Assembly (NCBI GenBank): GCA_020850535.1
Contig: JADZEM010000187.1
Span: 62,001-126,000 of the forward strand
Direction: 5' to 3'
DNA length: 64,000 bases
From: Chloroflexota bacterium
GTDB taxonomy: Bacteria; Chloroflexota; UBA6077; JACCZL01
Shown one piece after another: positions 26,426 through 35,357 of this stretch. Both the position numbers and the translations under genes were made by a program. Positions within the stretch are counted from its first letter, which is position 1; every line of letters starts with the position of its first letter. Below the pieces are notes generated by a model. The model was not told the origin of the DNA. It worked only from the letters and a program-made list of their open reading frames with translations, and ran no database searches.

Positions 26426-27868
26426 TCAGCGGAGGGCGTGCGCCAGTCCCACCACCGCCTGCTCGAAGCAGGCAATCGGCGCACGAACGGTGCCCGCCCC
26501 CACCTGCCCGACGCCAGCCTGTCGATGCGCGATCCCGGTGTTGATGATCGGCTCGATGCCCGTCGCTACCACGAGCCGCACGTCGATGCCGGTCGGTGCG
26601 CCGCCGAAGTCCAGGGCCGGAATGGCGAAGTCCGGGTTGCGGGCAACCGTGATCTCCAGCATCTCGTTGCTGATCGCGATGGCGTCCCCGAAGCCTCCCG
26701 CACCGACATACGGCACCACGGCCGGCGCGGCGGCCATGCTGAACGCCCCGACGCCCACTGTCTCTGTGATCGCGGAGTCGCCGATGTCCGGGTTGCCGTC
26801 CGCTGCCGTGTAGCCGCCAAAGTACAGGCCCTTCGGCGTGTTGACGGGCGCGGTGTACCAGCGGTCGCCGGTCGCCCCGAGCCGCACGCCAAACTCGACG
26901 CCGTTCCGGCAGAGCGCCGTCGCGATGCTGCTCTCAGCGCCCGCGGCGTGCGCAGCATCCGCGATAGCCTTGCACGCGGCCATCGCAACGTTCAGGAAGA
27001 ACTGGTCGGTCTGGCCCATAAACTGCACCACCGATGCCTGCTGGTCGGCCGGCAGGCCGGCCCGCGCCAGCAGCGGCGCGACTTCTCGGAGCAGCAGCAG
27101 CGTGGCCGCGATGTTCCGCTGGTGCATCTCGTCGCCCATGGTCAGCGCGCGACCCATGATCGCCCGCAGATCGACGCCCGCTCCCTGGCGCAGCGCCGAC
27201 CCGAGCGCCGGGCCAGCCACGTCACGCAGCCAGCGCAGCCGCTCGATGACCTCAGGGCCGTTCGCTCCGAACCGCAGCACCCGTCCCACGCCCTCGTTGA
27301 AGGTGCAGAACGCCGTCCAGCCGCTCGTGCGCTCCTCCACGAAGAGCAGCGGCATCGTGCCCGAGGTGATGCCACCCATCGGCCCGACCCCGCCCGCGCG
27401 GTGACACGGCAGGAAGTCGACGCCGCCCGACGCCAGCAGCGCTTCGGCCGCCTCGGGCGTCTCGGCCCACCCTTCGTAGAGCGCCGCCCCGACAGCCGCG
27501 CCCTGCATCGGGCCGGTCATATCGGGATAGCTCAGCGGCGGCCCGGCGTGCAGCAGCACGCGATCTCGCAGCTCGGGCACCACATCGCGGGCGGGGCGCA
27601 CGTCCACCAGATAGGGGCGCGCCGCCATCAGCGCGGCGACCACACGAGCGTTGGCAGCCTCGATGCGGGCGGCTGTGGCCGGCTCCGCCAGTTGCCGCAA
27701 CGCCTCCAGCACCAGCGGCCCACCGCTCGGCGGCCGCCAGTCGACGGTCACGATGTTCGGATCCCAGGGCCGCACGGCGTCGCCAAACTGCCCGACGCCG
27801 ACATTGATGGCGCGCGGCCCCGCCGCCAGCAGGCGGCTCGCCGCGTTTGTCGTCAGATCGCCGCTCAC
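26426..27868 (-). CDS. DUF1116 protein (YlbE/AllG-like)
   Basis: A 480-residue protein matching DUF1116, the family of E. coli YlbE. Conserved segments are NVGVGQFGDAVRP, GGVDFLPCHRAGGVGPMGGI, MGDEMHQRNIAAT and TALCRNGVEFGVR. E. coli FdrA, YlbE and YlbF have been reported to make up oxamate carbamoyltransferase at the end of anaerobic allantoin degradation, so this may be a carbamoyl-transfer subunit. GTG 27868 overlaps the FdrA stop as GTGA with GGAGG upstream, which shows coupling. The YlbF-type third subunit is not adjacent, so the substrate may differ. Confidence 0.8.
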   Translation of the reverse strand: MSGDLTTNAASRLLAAGPRAINVGVGQFGDAVRPWDPNIVTVDWRPPSGGPLVLEALRQLAEPATAARIEAANARVVAALMAARPYLVDVRPARDVVPELRDRVLLHAGPPLSYPDMTGPMQGAAVGAALYEGWAETPEAAEALLASGGVDFLPCHRAGGVGPMGGITSGTMPLLFVEERTSGWTAFCTFNEGVGRVLRFGANGPEVIERLRWLRDVAGPALGSALRQGAGVDLRAIMGRALTMGDEMHQRNIAATLLLLREVAPLLARAGLPADQQASVVQFMGQTDQFFLNVAMAACKAIADAAHAAGAESSIATALCRNGVEFGVRLGATGDRWYTAPVNTPKGLYFGGYTAADGNPDIGDSAITETVGVGAFSMAAAPAVVPYVGAGGFGDAIAISNEMLEITVARNPDFAIPALDFGGAPTGIDVRLVVATGIEPIINTGIAHRQAGVGQVGAGTVRAPIACFEQAVVGLAHALR

Positions 27869-29436
27869 CCCTCCACCTCCGCCAGCAGCGCGGCGACCCG
27901 CCCGGCCACCGCCGCCGCCAGGCTCGACGAACGGACCACGCGCACCCCGGCATCCTCCAGGAGCGCCCGCTGCCGACCGTACCCCTGGGCATCGTCTTCG
28001 GTGCCGCACAGCGACGCCAGGATCTCCAGCGACGCGCCGCGCGCCTGGGCCATCGCGCGAGCATCGAGCACGGCCGGCGTCAGCGCACCGGCCGGGTCGG
28101 CATGCGAGCCGGTTCCGAGGATCACGTCCAGCAGGATGAGCCCGACCTCGTCGCGCGCGGCCTCGGCGGTCAGCTCGGCGTTTCGCAGGCGTGGATCGAT
28201 CAGGGGATGCGGCCGGCCGCGCGTGTAGGCGTCGTCGCCGAGATCGAGGATGCCGTGCGGCCCGATCTTCAGCACCTCGCCCGCTCGGCTCGCGCCATCG
28301 GCCAGCGAGGCGACGCCCAGCGCCCGGCTGACGGCGGACGCAGCCTCCTGTGCCAGCGTTCCGCCGGCGAACAGCCCGCGCACGGCGCGCTGCTTCGGCA
28401 ACAGGCCCATCACGATCTGGCGGGCCACGCCCTCGGCCTCGTCGGGATCGGGGGGCGGTGGCGGAGGCTCGCCGTTCGCCAACGCCACGGCGCACCGTGC
28501 CGCGTGCTCGAGATCGACGGCAAGGGTCACCGAACGGGAGGTCGCCGCGGCGGCATCGGCCCCGCCGAGGAAGTAGACGACCGACGGCTTGCCCGTGGCG
28601 GCCAGCCGGTCGAGCACCGCGCGCTCAACGGCGGCATCGCCCGGCTTGGCGATCCCGACGAGCACCTGCGTAGCCGGGTCGACGGCCAGCGCATCGATAG
28701 CCGCGAGAAACGTTCGACCGCCCACAGCGCCGTAGAGGTCACGGCCACCCGTCCCGATCGCATGAGAGACCCCGCCCCCCAGGCGGTGGATCTGGCTGGT
28801 GATCTCTTGCAGCCCGGTCCCAGACGATCCGACGACGCCAATCGGGCCACGGCGGACGGCGTTCGCGAAGCCCAGCGGCGCTTCGCCGACGATGGCAGTC
28901 CCGCAGTCCGGCCCCATCACCAGCAGCCCGAGTTCAGCAGCCTCCTGCTTGAGCGCCACCTCGTCTGCCAGGGAGACGTTGTCGCTGAACAGGAAGACGT
29001 GCAGGCCGGCGGCCAGCGCAGCTCGGGCCTCCAGGGCGGCGTACTCGCCCGGCACGGAGATCAACGCAAGGTTGGCATCCGCTCGCGCCCGCGCAGCGGA
29101 CCGCAGCGTCCTCGGCTGGCGCGCGGTCGAACCGCCCACCCCCGCGCCGCCGGCCGATCCGCCAGCAGCGGCCAGCAGACGCTCAGCCTCGGCCAGCACC
29201 GACGCCGCGAAGGCAGCGTCGGAAACCTCAAGCCCGATGCACAGGTCGTTTGGCCCGGCCCGTGCACAGTCAGGCGTCAGGAGGCCCGTGGCGTGCATGA
29301 TCTCCAGGTTGGCCGGCGTGCCCATCATGGCCGACGCTTGCACGACGCCAGCGGTCTCGGACAGGGCGCTGCTCAACACCATCAGCGCCACGGAGTCGCG
29401 GTAAGTCTTCGCCTTCAACAGACCGATGATCGGCAC
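27865..29436 (-). CDS. FdrA-like protein (acyl-CoA synthetase fold)
   Basis: A 523-residue FdrA-family protein built from the CoA-binding and ligase modules of succinyl-CoA synthetase. FdrA hallmarks are MVLSSALSETAGVVQASAMMGTPAN (N-terminus), LVMGPDCGTAIV, GVVGSSGTGLQEIT (about 198-211), and GGRDLYGAVGG. The C-terminal half, with GPHGILDLGDDAYTRGRPHP, is the second ligase-like domain. In E. coli its relative works with YlbE/YlbF in oxamate carbamoyl transfer. Here it is first in a two-gene operon with DUF1116. The region between residues about 95 and 110 is a Gly/Ala linker. Confidence 0.82.
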   Translation of the reverse strand: MPIIGLLKAKTYRDSVALMVLSSALSETAGVVQASAMMGTPANLEIMHATGLLTPDCARAGPNDLCIGLEVSDAAFAASVLAEAERLLAAAGGSAGGAGVGGSTARQPRTLRSAARARADANLALISVPGEYAALEARAALAAGLHVFLFSDNVSLADEVALKQEAAELGLLVMGPDCGTAIVGEAPLGFANAVRRGPIGVVGSSGTGLQEITSQIHRLGGGVSHAIGTGGRDLYGAVGGRTFLAAIDALAVDPATQVLVGIAKPGDAAVERAVLDRLAATGKPSVVYFLGGADAAAATSRSVTLAVDLEHAARCAVALANGEPPPPPPDPDEAEGVARQIVMGLLPKQRAVRGLFAGGTLAQEAASAVSRALGVASLADGASRAGEVLKIGPHGILDLGDDAYTRGRPHPLIDPRLRNAELTAEAARDEVGLILLDVILGTGSHADPAGALTPAVLDARAMAQARGASLEILASLCGTEDDAQGYGRQRALLEDAGVRVVRSSSLAAAVAGRVAALLAEVEG

Positions 29437-29636
29437 GTGCGCGCTCCAGCATCATGCGGACATCGGCCCTGACATCCGGGTGGCGGGACGATACCATGCT
29501 TCGGAGGCGCTACACGAGGCGCCGCGTCCCGCCGTGTCCCAACAAGCGAACTGTACGCAGGCGCAGGGTTACCATTCTGTCACAATAGAGTCAACTGTCG
29601 GGGTGCCTCGGCGACTGACGGGGAGGTGTACGGACC

Positions 29637-32045
29637 GTGCAGCTTTCAGACCTGCTGAGACGGATGACTGCGAGCGAGCGAGCCACGCTCGTCGAGCGGC
29701 GCAACGTCCCCCCGTCCTTCCGCTCGAATGACAAGAGTCTCACCGAGGCGCTTTCCACACCATCATCGGTGATCGTCGCCTTGGCCGAGCTGGGCGTCGC
29801 CCAGATCCAGATACTTGACTGGCTGGCCACCAGACCGAACCTCCGCGCGTCCTGGTCAGACCTGCTTGCGGACCTGAAGGGGCGCGTTCCCGACGACCTC
29901 CTGCTGACCTTGCTTCAGGACCAACGGCTGATGGGGCTGCTCGACTTCAAGGCCGATGCCAGGAGCGGTTACGTCGAAACGTATCCGGCGGCCGTCGCGG
30001 TCCTGCCGTCGGCGCGGCAACGGAAGCTCATCGACCGCCTCAGGCCGCTCAACAGCGACGTCGTCGGACGGATGTGTTCGTCGGCGGGCATCCGCAATGC
30101 GCCGACGCGCAAGGACGACCGCGTCGCCGCCCTCAATGCACTTCTGACCGATCCCGACCGGTGTCGAGCGCTGGTTCGGAGCCTGTCGGCTGGGGCGCAG
30201 CAGTTGTTTGCGGAGATCGTCGAGCGGCGTTCAGCCATCACGCTGGATGAGCTGCACGGACGCTTCAAGCCGTCTGGCCACTACTACTACGGCGGAGCAT
30301 ACTGGACCGTGGATGCGATCTGGCTCGGAGCCCAGAAAAATGAGACGCCCGATCCAGTCACTGAGTTGATGCGCTGCGCCCTCCTGATTGGAGACGCACA
30401 GTACAACGCCTACTGGACCCCGACCTCATACTTCATCCCGGCCGACGTGCGCTCGGCGTTCTCGGGCGAAGGCTCGCTGGATGGAGTCGCGCTCGTGCCG
30501 CCGCGACTTGAGCCAGCCGATGTTGCCACGAGCGATAGCCCCAACATCGGGCCGTTTCTGCGTGACCTCGGCCATCTTGTCGGCTTCGTGGCGACGGGGC
30601 AATGCGAGTGGAGGCAGGATGGACAGCCGTACAAGCGCAGCCTGACCGCCCTCGGCAAGCTCATCGGCAACTCCAACGAGTCGTACCTGGCACAGCTCTG
30701 GCTCGCGGCGAACGCCAGCGGACTGCTGACCCCGGCCGGCCGGCCGGGATCGCTGGCCCAGCCACCCGTCACCGCCGCCAGACTGGGAGACGGGCCGCCG
30801 AAGCAACTGTTTCAGCGCGTCCTCATGGGACTGCTGTCGGTCAATACCGTTGTGCTGGACCGGGGCGGCCTGTACCAGCTTACGGACAGCCCGCTCGCAC
30901 GGGTGCTACTCCTCCTGAAAAGCATGCCCACCGACACCTGGGTGACCGCTGCGTCCGTCGAGGCGTGGTCGCAGTTCACCTGGCCCATCACCTTCAAGCC
31001 CGAGCTTGTGGGTCTGTCGGGGACGCCCTATCCGGTCGTCAAGAACGATCTCGGGCGGCTGGTGCTTGTGCACGGGACGACGGCCGATGGCGTTGACGCG
31101 GTCATGTTTCCGTCCGCCATGTATGCCGCCGTCGATCCGAATCCGAAGGTCTCATCGACGGCCCTCCCGCCCTGGGAGGATTCCTGGATTGTCCAGCCAG
31201 ACCGCACCATCGTCGCCCCACCCAACCTGCACATCGACGCGCTGGTCGACCTCTGGCAGATCGCCAATCTTGAGTCGAACCAGGGCGCCTCCGTGTTTCG
31301 CATCTCGGCGCAGTCGATCAGTCGCGCGCTGAACGAGGGGCTGACGCCGGCCAAGATCCGTGAGAAGCTGACCCAAGGCTCACGTGTCCCGCTGCCCGCC
31401 ACGATCGAGCGCCTGATCGACGATCAGTCGGCGCGCTACGGTCGGATCAAGGTCGGAGCGGCGTCGACGTTCGTTCAGACGGACGTGCCGGAGCTGCTCG
31501 ACGAGCTTCGAAGAAACGCCAAGCTCAAGGATCTCGCCTGGGTGGACGTCGTGCCGGGCGTCGCCTTTGTGCAGGGGAACAGCCCTGACGACGTGATCGC
31601 CGCGCTGCGAAAGGCCGGCCATCTGCCGGTGCGGGCCGAGGCCGAGAAGAAGGTCACGCCCAGTCCCGCCGGGAAGAGCGTGCTGCAAGTCATCAACAGC
31701 CGCCCGCTCGCGCCGAAGGAGATCAGGCGTTTGGTACGGCAGGCAGAACACGAAGATCGAGTGATCTACGTCACCCACAGTTCGGCTGGGAAGCAGAAGA
31801 CCGACGAGATGCTCCCCATCGATCTGCACTCGAATGAGCTCCATGCCGAACTCGTCAGCACCGGCCGAGACGTCGAAATCGACTTCCTGAAGATCCACCG
31901 CATCGAGCTTGGCGAACCTGCTTCGGAGCTCGACGATGACGAGTACGATCCCTTCGATGAGTCAGACGAAACTCGTCTGGACTTCATCCAGGCCCTGGAC
32001 ATGATGATCGGACGGCCTCGCAACGGAAAGAAGCCGCGCAGATGA
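29637..32045 (+). CDS. XPB-associated large protein (helicase-associated domain)
   Basis: An 802-residue protein like the actinobacterial partner of XPB (M. tuberculosis Rv0862c type). Residues about 1-90 form a winged-helix-like segment (LSDLLRRMTASERATLVERR). The C-terminal half contains the domain annotated as XPB/Ssl2 N-terminal-like (IVQPDRTIVAPPNLHIDALVDLWQIA), and the tail has many acidic residues (ASELDDDEYDPFDESDE). Its last codon overlaps the helicase start (ATGA, 32042-32045), so the pair is probably a complex in DNA repair or transcription-coupled processes. GTG 29637 follows GGGGAGG. No catalytic motif is visible, so it is likely structural or regulatory. Confidence 0.78.
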   Translation: MQLSDLLRRMTASERATLVERRNVPPSFRSNDKSLTEALSTPSSVIVALAELGVAQIQILDWLATRPNLRASWSDLLADLKGRVPDDLLLTLLQDQRLMGLLDFKADARSGYVETYPAAVAVLPSARQRKLIDRLRPLNSDVVGRMCSSAGIRNAPTRKDDRVAALNALLTDPDRCRALVRSLSAGAQQLFAEIVERRSAITLDELHGRFKPSGHYYYGGAYWTVDAIWLGAQKNETPDPVTELMRCALLIGDAQYNAYWTPTSYFIPADVRSAFSGEGSLDGVALVPPRLEPADVATSDSPNIGPFLRDLGHLVGFVATGQCEWRQDGQPYKRSLTALGKLIGNSNESYLAQLWLAANASGLLTPAGRPGSLAQPPVTAARLGDGPPKQLFQRVLMGLLSVNTVVLDRGGLYQLTDSPLARVLLLLKSMPTDTWVTAASVEAWSQFTWPITFKPELVGLSGTPYPVVKNDLGRLVLVHGTTADGVDAVMFPSAMYAAVDPNPKVSSTALPPWEDSWIVQPDRTIVAPPNLHIDALVDLWQIANLESNQGASVFRISAQSISRALNEGLTPAKIREKLTQGSRVPLPATIERLIDDQSARYGRIKVGAASTFVQTDVPELLDELRRNAKLKDLAWVDVVPGVAFVQGNSPDDVIAALRKAGHLPVRAEAEKKVTPSPAGKSVLQVINSRPLAPKEIRRLVRQAEHEDRVIYVTHSSAGKQKTDEMLPIDLHSNELHAELVSTGRDVEIDFLKIHRIELGEPASELDDDEYDPFDESDETRLDFIQALDMMIGRPRNGKKPRR

Positions 32046-33748
32046 GCATCGGGTACCGGCCGGACCGGCCACTGATCGTTCAGGCGGATCGCTCGCTGCT
32101 CCTCGAAGTAGACAATCCACTCTTCGGTGAGTGCCGGGACCGGCTGGCCGGCTTCGCAGAGCTACGCAAGAGCCCCGAGCATATCCACACCTACGCGGTC
32201 ACTCCACTCTCGTTGTGGAACGCCTGCGCGGCCGGGTTGTCCGTCGAGTCCGTCCTCGATACGCTTCAGACCTACTCGAAGTACGACATCCCTGGCAACG
32301 TCCTGGCCGACGTACGCGACCTGATGGGACGCTACGGACGGCTGCGGCTGATGCACGGTCCGGACGGTCTCACGCTGGAGACCGACGAGCCAGACATCCT
32401 CGAACAGGTGCGCCGCAACGCCCGCCTCAGCACCCACCTCGGCGAGCAGCAGGACGAGCGCCGTGCGCTGGTGCCGGTCGGCGAGCGCGGCCGGCTCAAG
32501 CAGGCGTTGCTCAAGGCCGGTCTGCCGGTCGAGGATCTGGCGGGCTACGCGGACGGTTCGCCGCTCGCCCTCGACCTGCTCGAATCGACCAACGGCCACA
32601 CGGCCAGGGGAACCGCCAGCTTCGCGCTACGCGGCTACCAGCGAGACGCCATCGACGCCTTCTGGAGCGGTGGCGGCCCGCGCGGCGGCAGCGGCGTCCT
32701 GGTGCTGCCCTGCGGTGCTGGCAAAACGCTCATCGGCCTGGGCGTGATGGCCCGCGCCCGGACCAGCACGCTGATCATGTGTACGGGCATCTCGGCCATC
32801 CGCCAGTGGCAGCGCGAGCTCCTGTCGCGGACGTCGGCCACGCCCGACATGATCGGCGAATACACCGGCGAGCGGAAGGAGATCCGCCCGATCACCCTGG
32901 CGACCTACCAGGTGATGACGGCCCGCTCGAAGGGGCAGAAGGACACCTATCCGCACCTGGACCTGTTCACCCGTGAGAACTGGGGGCTGATCGTCTACGA
33001 CGAGGTGCATCTGCTGCCGGCCCCGGTCTTCCGTATCACGGCGGAGATCCAATCGCGCCGACGGCTCGGGCTGACTGCCACGCTGATCCGCGAGGATGGC
33101 AACGAGGAAGACGTCTTCTCGCTGATCGGCCCCAAGAAGTTCGACGCCCCCTGGAAAGACCTGGAGGCCCAGGGCTGGATCGCCCCGGCTGTCTGCACCG
33201 AGGTCCGAGTGCCGATGTCGCGCGGGTTGCGAATGGAGTACGCCAGCGCGGAAACGCGCCAGCAGTACCGTGTCGCAGCCACCAATCCCGACAAGCTGCT
33301 GGCGATGCTGCACCTGCTGGAGCGGCACCGGAAGGATCACGTCCTGATCATCGGACAGTACCTCGATCAGCTCGAGACCGTCTCGGACGTGCTCAAGGCG
33401 CCCATCATCACCGGCAAGACCCCGAACCGCGCGCGAGAGAAGCTGTACGACCAGTTTCGCTCCGGCGAAGTCAGGCGGCTCGTCGTCTCGAAGGTCGCCA
33501 ACTTCGCCATCGATCTGCCCGAGGCGAACGTCGCCATCGAGCTGTCGGGCACGTTCGGGTCACGGCAGGAAGAGGCCCAGCGGCTCGGCCGGGTGCTGCG
33601 CCCGAAAGCCGACGGTGGACAGGCCTACTTCTACGCCGTGGTCAGCCACGACAGCGTCGATCAGGAGTACGCCGATCATCGCCAGTTGTTCCTGACGGAG
33701 CAGGGCTACCGCTACGAGATCGAGGACTTCACCCCGGCTCGCGCCTGA
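32042..33748 (+). CDS. XPB-type DNA repair helicase
   Basis: A 568-residue superfamily-2 helicase. The N-terminal 190 residues are the damage-recognition-like part. Helicase motifs follow: Q-like ALRGYQRDAIDAF, Walker A CGAGKT (224-229), DEVH (320-323), and TATLIRED (345-352), which contains the RED motif diagnostic of XPB. Motif VI is QRLGRVLRPK near 530. XPB unwinds or translocates on DNA 3'-5' in nucleotide-excision repair. Its presence in bacteria is patchy (actinobacteria, Chloroflexota, spirochaetes). Translational coupling with the upstream 802-residue partner is shown by a 4-base overlap. Confidence 0.93.
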   Translation: MSIGYRPDRPLIVQADRSLLLEVDNPLFGECRDRLAGFAELRKSPEHIHTYAVTPLSLWNACAAGLSVESVLDTLQTYSKYDIPGNVLADVRDLMGRYGRLRLMHGPDGLTLETDEPDILEQVRRNARLSTHLGEQQDERRALVPVGERGRLKQALLKAGLPVEDLAGYADGSPLALDLLESTNGHTARGTASFALRGYQRDAIDAFWSGGGPRGGSGVLVLPCGAGKTLIGLGVMARARTSTLIMCTGISAIRQWQRELLSRTSATPDMIGEYTGERKEIRPITLATYQVMTARSKGQKDTYPHLDLFTRENWGLIVYDEVHLLPAPVFRITAEIQSRRRLGLTATLIREDGNEEDVFSLIGPKKFDAPWKDLEAQGWIAPAVCTEVRVPMSRGLRMEYASAETRQQYRVAATNPDKLLAMLHLLERHRKDHVLIIGQYLDQLETVSDVLKAPIITGKTPNRAREKLYDQFRSGEVRRLVVSKVANFAIDLPEANVAIELSGTFGSRQEEAQRLGRVLRPKADGGQAYFYAVVSHDSVDQEYADHRQLFLTEQGYRYEIEDFTPARA

Positions 33749-34002
33749 GGATCGGCGCGGGCTGCCACTGAAGGCCCCGACGCGGCTGCACGCCGATCCA
33801 CTCCAACATCTCTGCGCCCCAGGAACGATACGACGCGAGACACGTGCACCATTCCCGCGACGCTTTGGGTTATCTCTCGAACACCGTAGCTGACGGTTGC
33901 GCCACAGCCACGGCGGCCAGAACCTGAGATGCTCGATGCAGGTCAGGCGACTTCTCTCCGAAGCCCGGACCTGACGAGTCGGTCGGTCGAGCAGCAGTTC
34001 AG

Positions 34003-34018
34003 GTGACGGTATCGTCAC
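34003..34018. promoter_or_regulatory. Small palindrome before the Gly-rich repeat gene
   Basis: GTGACG-GTAT-CGTCAC, a perfect 6-bp dyad that ends 15 bases before the GTG start. It could be an operator or a translational hairpin. The rest of 33749-34033 holds only a decayed-looking GAAGGCCCCGACGC segment (about 33770-33783), reminiscent of the MITE hairpins, and no gene. Confidence 0.25.
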
Positions 34019-34033
34019 ACGCAGGAGGCCCCC

Positions 34034-35212
34034 GTGAGCGGCGCAACCGAGAGCAACGAAGATCTGGTGTCCGGACGCGTCAACCGAGCCAACCACATGA
34101 CGACCCTCTGGGTGGAGCAGCCGGACCCAGACGAGCCCGACGACTTTCAGGGCGATGCGATGTTGTTCGTCGGCGTCTCGCAGGACGTCGAAGACCCGGA
34201 CGACTGGGCGGACGACCCGGGCAAGTGGTCGCCACTCCACGCCGTCAACGGCATCGTCGGGAGCGGCTTCAGCAGGTTCGCTCCGTACGCCGCACCTGGC
34301 GGCGTCGGGGTAGTCGGGCAGGGCGGCGGGAACGCCGGCACCGGGGTGCTCGGCGTCGGCTCGGGCGCGGAGAATGGTGGTCTGGACGGCAAGGGCGGCC
34401 TGGGCGGCATCGGTGTCCATGGCATCGGCGGCGACCGCGAGCCGTCGCCCACGTTCGATCCGACGATTCCGCCGGGGCCGGGCGTCGTCGGTCAGGGCGG
34501 CCGTCAGAGCGATCCGAACACAGACCGCCTGCCGCACGCCGCCGGTGTCATCGGCGTGGCTGGCAGCCGGGGCATGCCGGTTGCCCCGTTCAGCCAGACG
34601 GCCGGCGTCGGCGTCTACGGCCAGGGAGCGGAATCCACGCTGACCATGTCGCCGGCTGGCGCGGCCGGCGGACCGCTCTTTCCAGGGCCTGGCGTGTTGG
34701 GCCGTGGCGGCGTGCCAACTCCGCGAAACGGCTCGGTAGCGGCCGGCGTCGTCGGGCTGGCCGGCGACTCGATGATCCCTTCGTTCATGCTGACCCGGGA
34801 TACCGGCGTCTACGGCGCGGCGGACGGCATCGGCACGGGCGTCGTCGGTGACGGCCCGACCGGCGTGCATGGCTACGGCGCCACGACGGCTGGCGTCCAC
34901 GGTGAGGGACGCCTTCCCGGCAGCCGGGGCGGCGTCTTCCAGGCGAATGATCCAGCCACGCCGCAGGTCACGCTGGTGCCGGCCGACGCCGGCACGGCGT
35001 TCTTCGACGGGCGCACCGTCGCGCCAACGGCGTTCGCCCCCTCGCTGGTCGCCCCGTACCTGCCACGGCGCGGCAACGACGGCGACCTGATGGCGCTCAA
35101 GGACAACCAGCGCGTCTGCACCCTCTGGTTCTGCGTGCGTGGCCAGGACGGCTCACGGCCGGCGCAGTGGGTACAGGTACTGACGGGGCCGGCCTTCGAA
35201 GGCGAGCGGTAG
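34034..35212 (+). CDS. Glycine-rich GVxGxG-repeat protein of unknown function
   Basis: A 392-residue protein I do not recognise. After about 85 acidic residues it has at least ten copies of a G(V/I)xGxG unit, such as GVGVVGQGG, GTGVLGVGS, GIGVHGIGG, GPGVVGQGG, GVGVYGQGA, GPGVLGRGG and TGVHGYGA. Such regular glycine-valine spacing suits a beta-helix or a trimeric fibre shaft, as in phage tail spikes and some surface proteins. A non-repetitive C-terminal head of about 90 residues follows (GGVFQANDPATPQVTLVP onward). There is no signal peptide or membrane helix. GTG 34034 follows GGAGG. A strong terminator at 35244 isolates it as a single-gene unit. Confidence 0.75.
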   Translation: MSGATESNEDLVSGRVNRANHMTTLWVEQPDPDEPDDFQGDAMLFVGVSQDVEDPDDWADDPGKWSPLHAVNGIVGSGFSRFAPYAAPGGVGVVGQGGGNAGTGVLGVGSGAENGGLDGKGGLGGIGVHGIGGDREPSPTFDPTIPPGPGVVGQGGRQSDPNTDRLPHAAGVIGVAGSRGMPVAPFSQTAGVGVYGQGAESTLTMSPAGAAGGPLFPGPGVLGRGGVPTPRNGSVAAGVVGLAGDSMIPSFMLTRDTGVYGAADGIGTGVVGDGPTGVHGYGATTAGVHGEGRLPGSRGGVFQANDPATPQVTLVPADAGTAFFDGRTVAPTAFAPSLVAPYLPRRGNDGDLMALKDNQRVCTLWFCVRGQDGSRPAQWVQVLTGPAFEGER

Positions 35213-35243
35213 CCGCCCCTCGTACCAGCTCAGCGGCGAAAGG

Positions 35244-35282
35244 CGTGCCTCGGTCCTGAGAGGGACCGAGGCGCGTCTTCCT
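35244..35282 (+). terminator. Intrinsic terminator after the Gly-rich repeat gene
   Basis: A 13-bp stem with one G-T pair (35244-35256 with 35263-35275; core GCCTCGGTCC/GGACCGAGGC) and a 6-base loop. It is followed by TCTTCCTGTT. It lies 31 bases after the stop codon and is the clearest rho-independent terminator in the window. Confidence 0.75.
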
Positions 35283-35357
35283 GTTGGCGGTTTCGGGAAC
35301 AACCCTCAGCGATGCGTCCTCCTGGGAGTACAATCCGACACTCCTTCAGGAGGGGAC

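Noticed and set aside
26417-28228. 603-codon open frame on the plus strand
   Set aside because: It is antisense to the FdrA/DUF1116 operon, which has coupled starts and clear family matches.
27869-28495. N-terminal extension of the DUF1116 frame to 689 codons
   Set aside because: The extension overlaps FdrA coding sequence and has no family similarity; the GTG at 27868 with GGAGG and a 4-base overlap explains the start.
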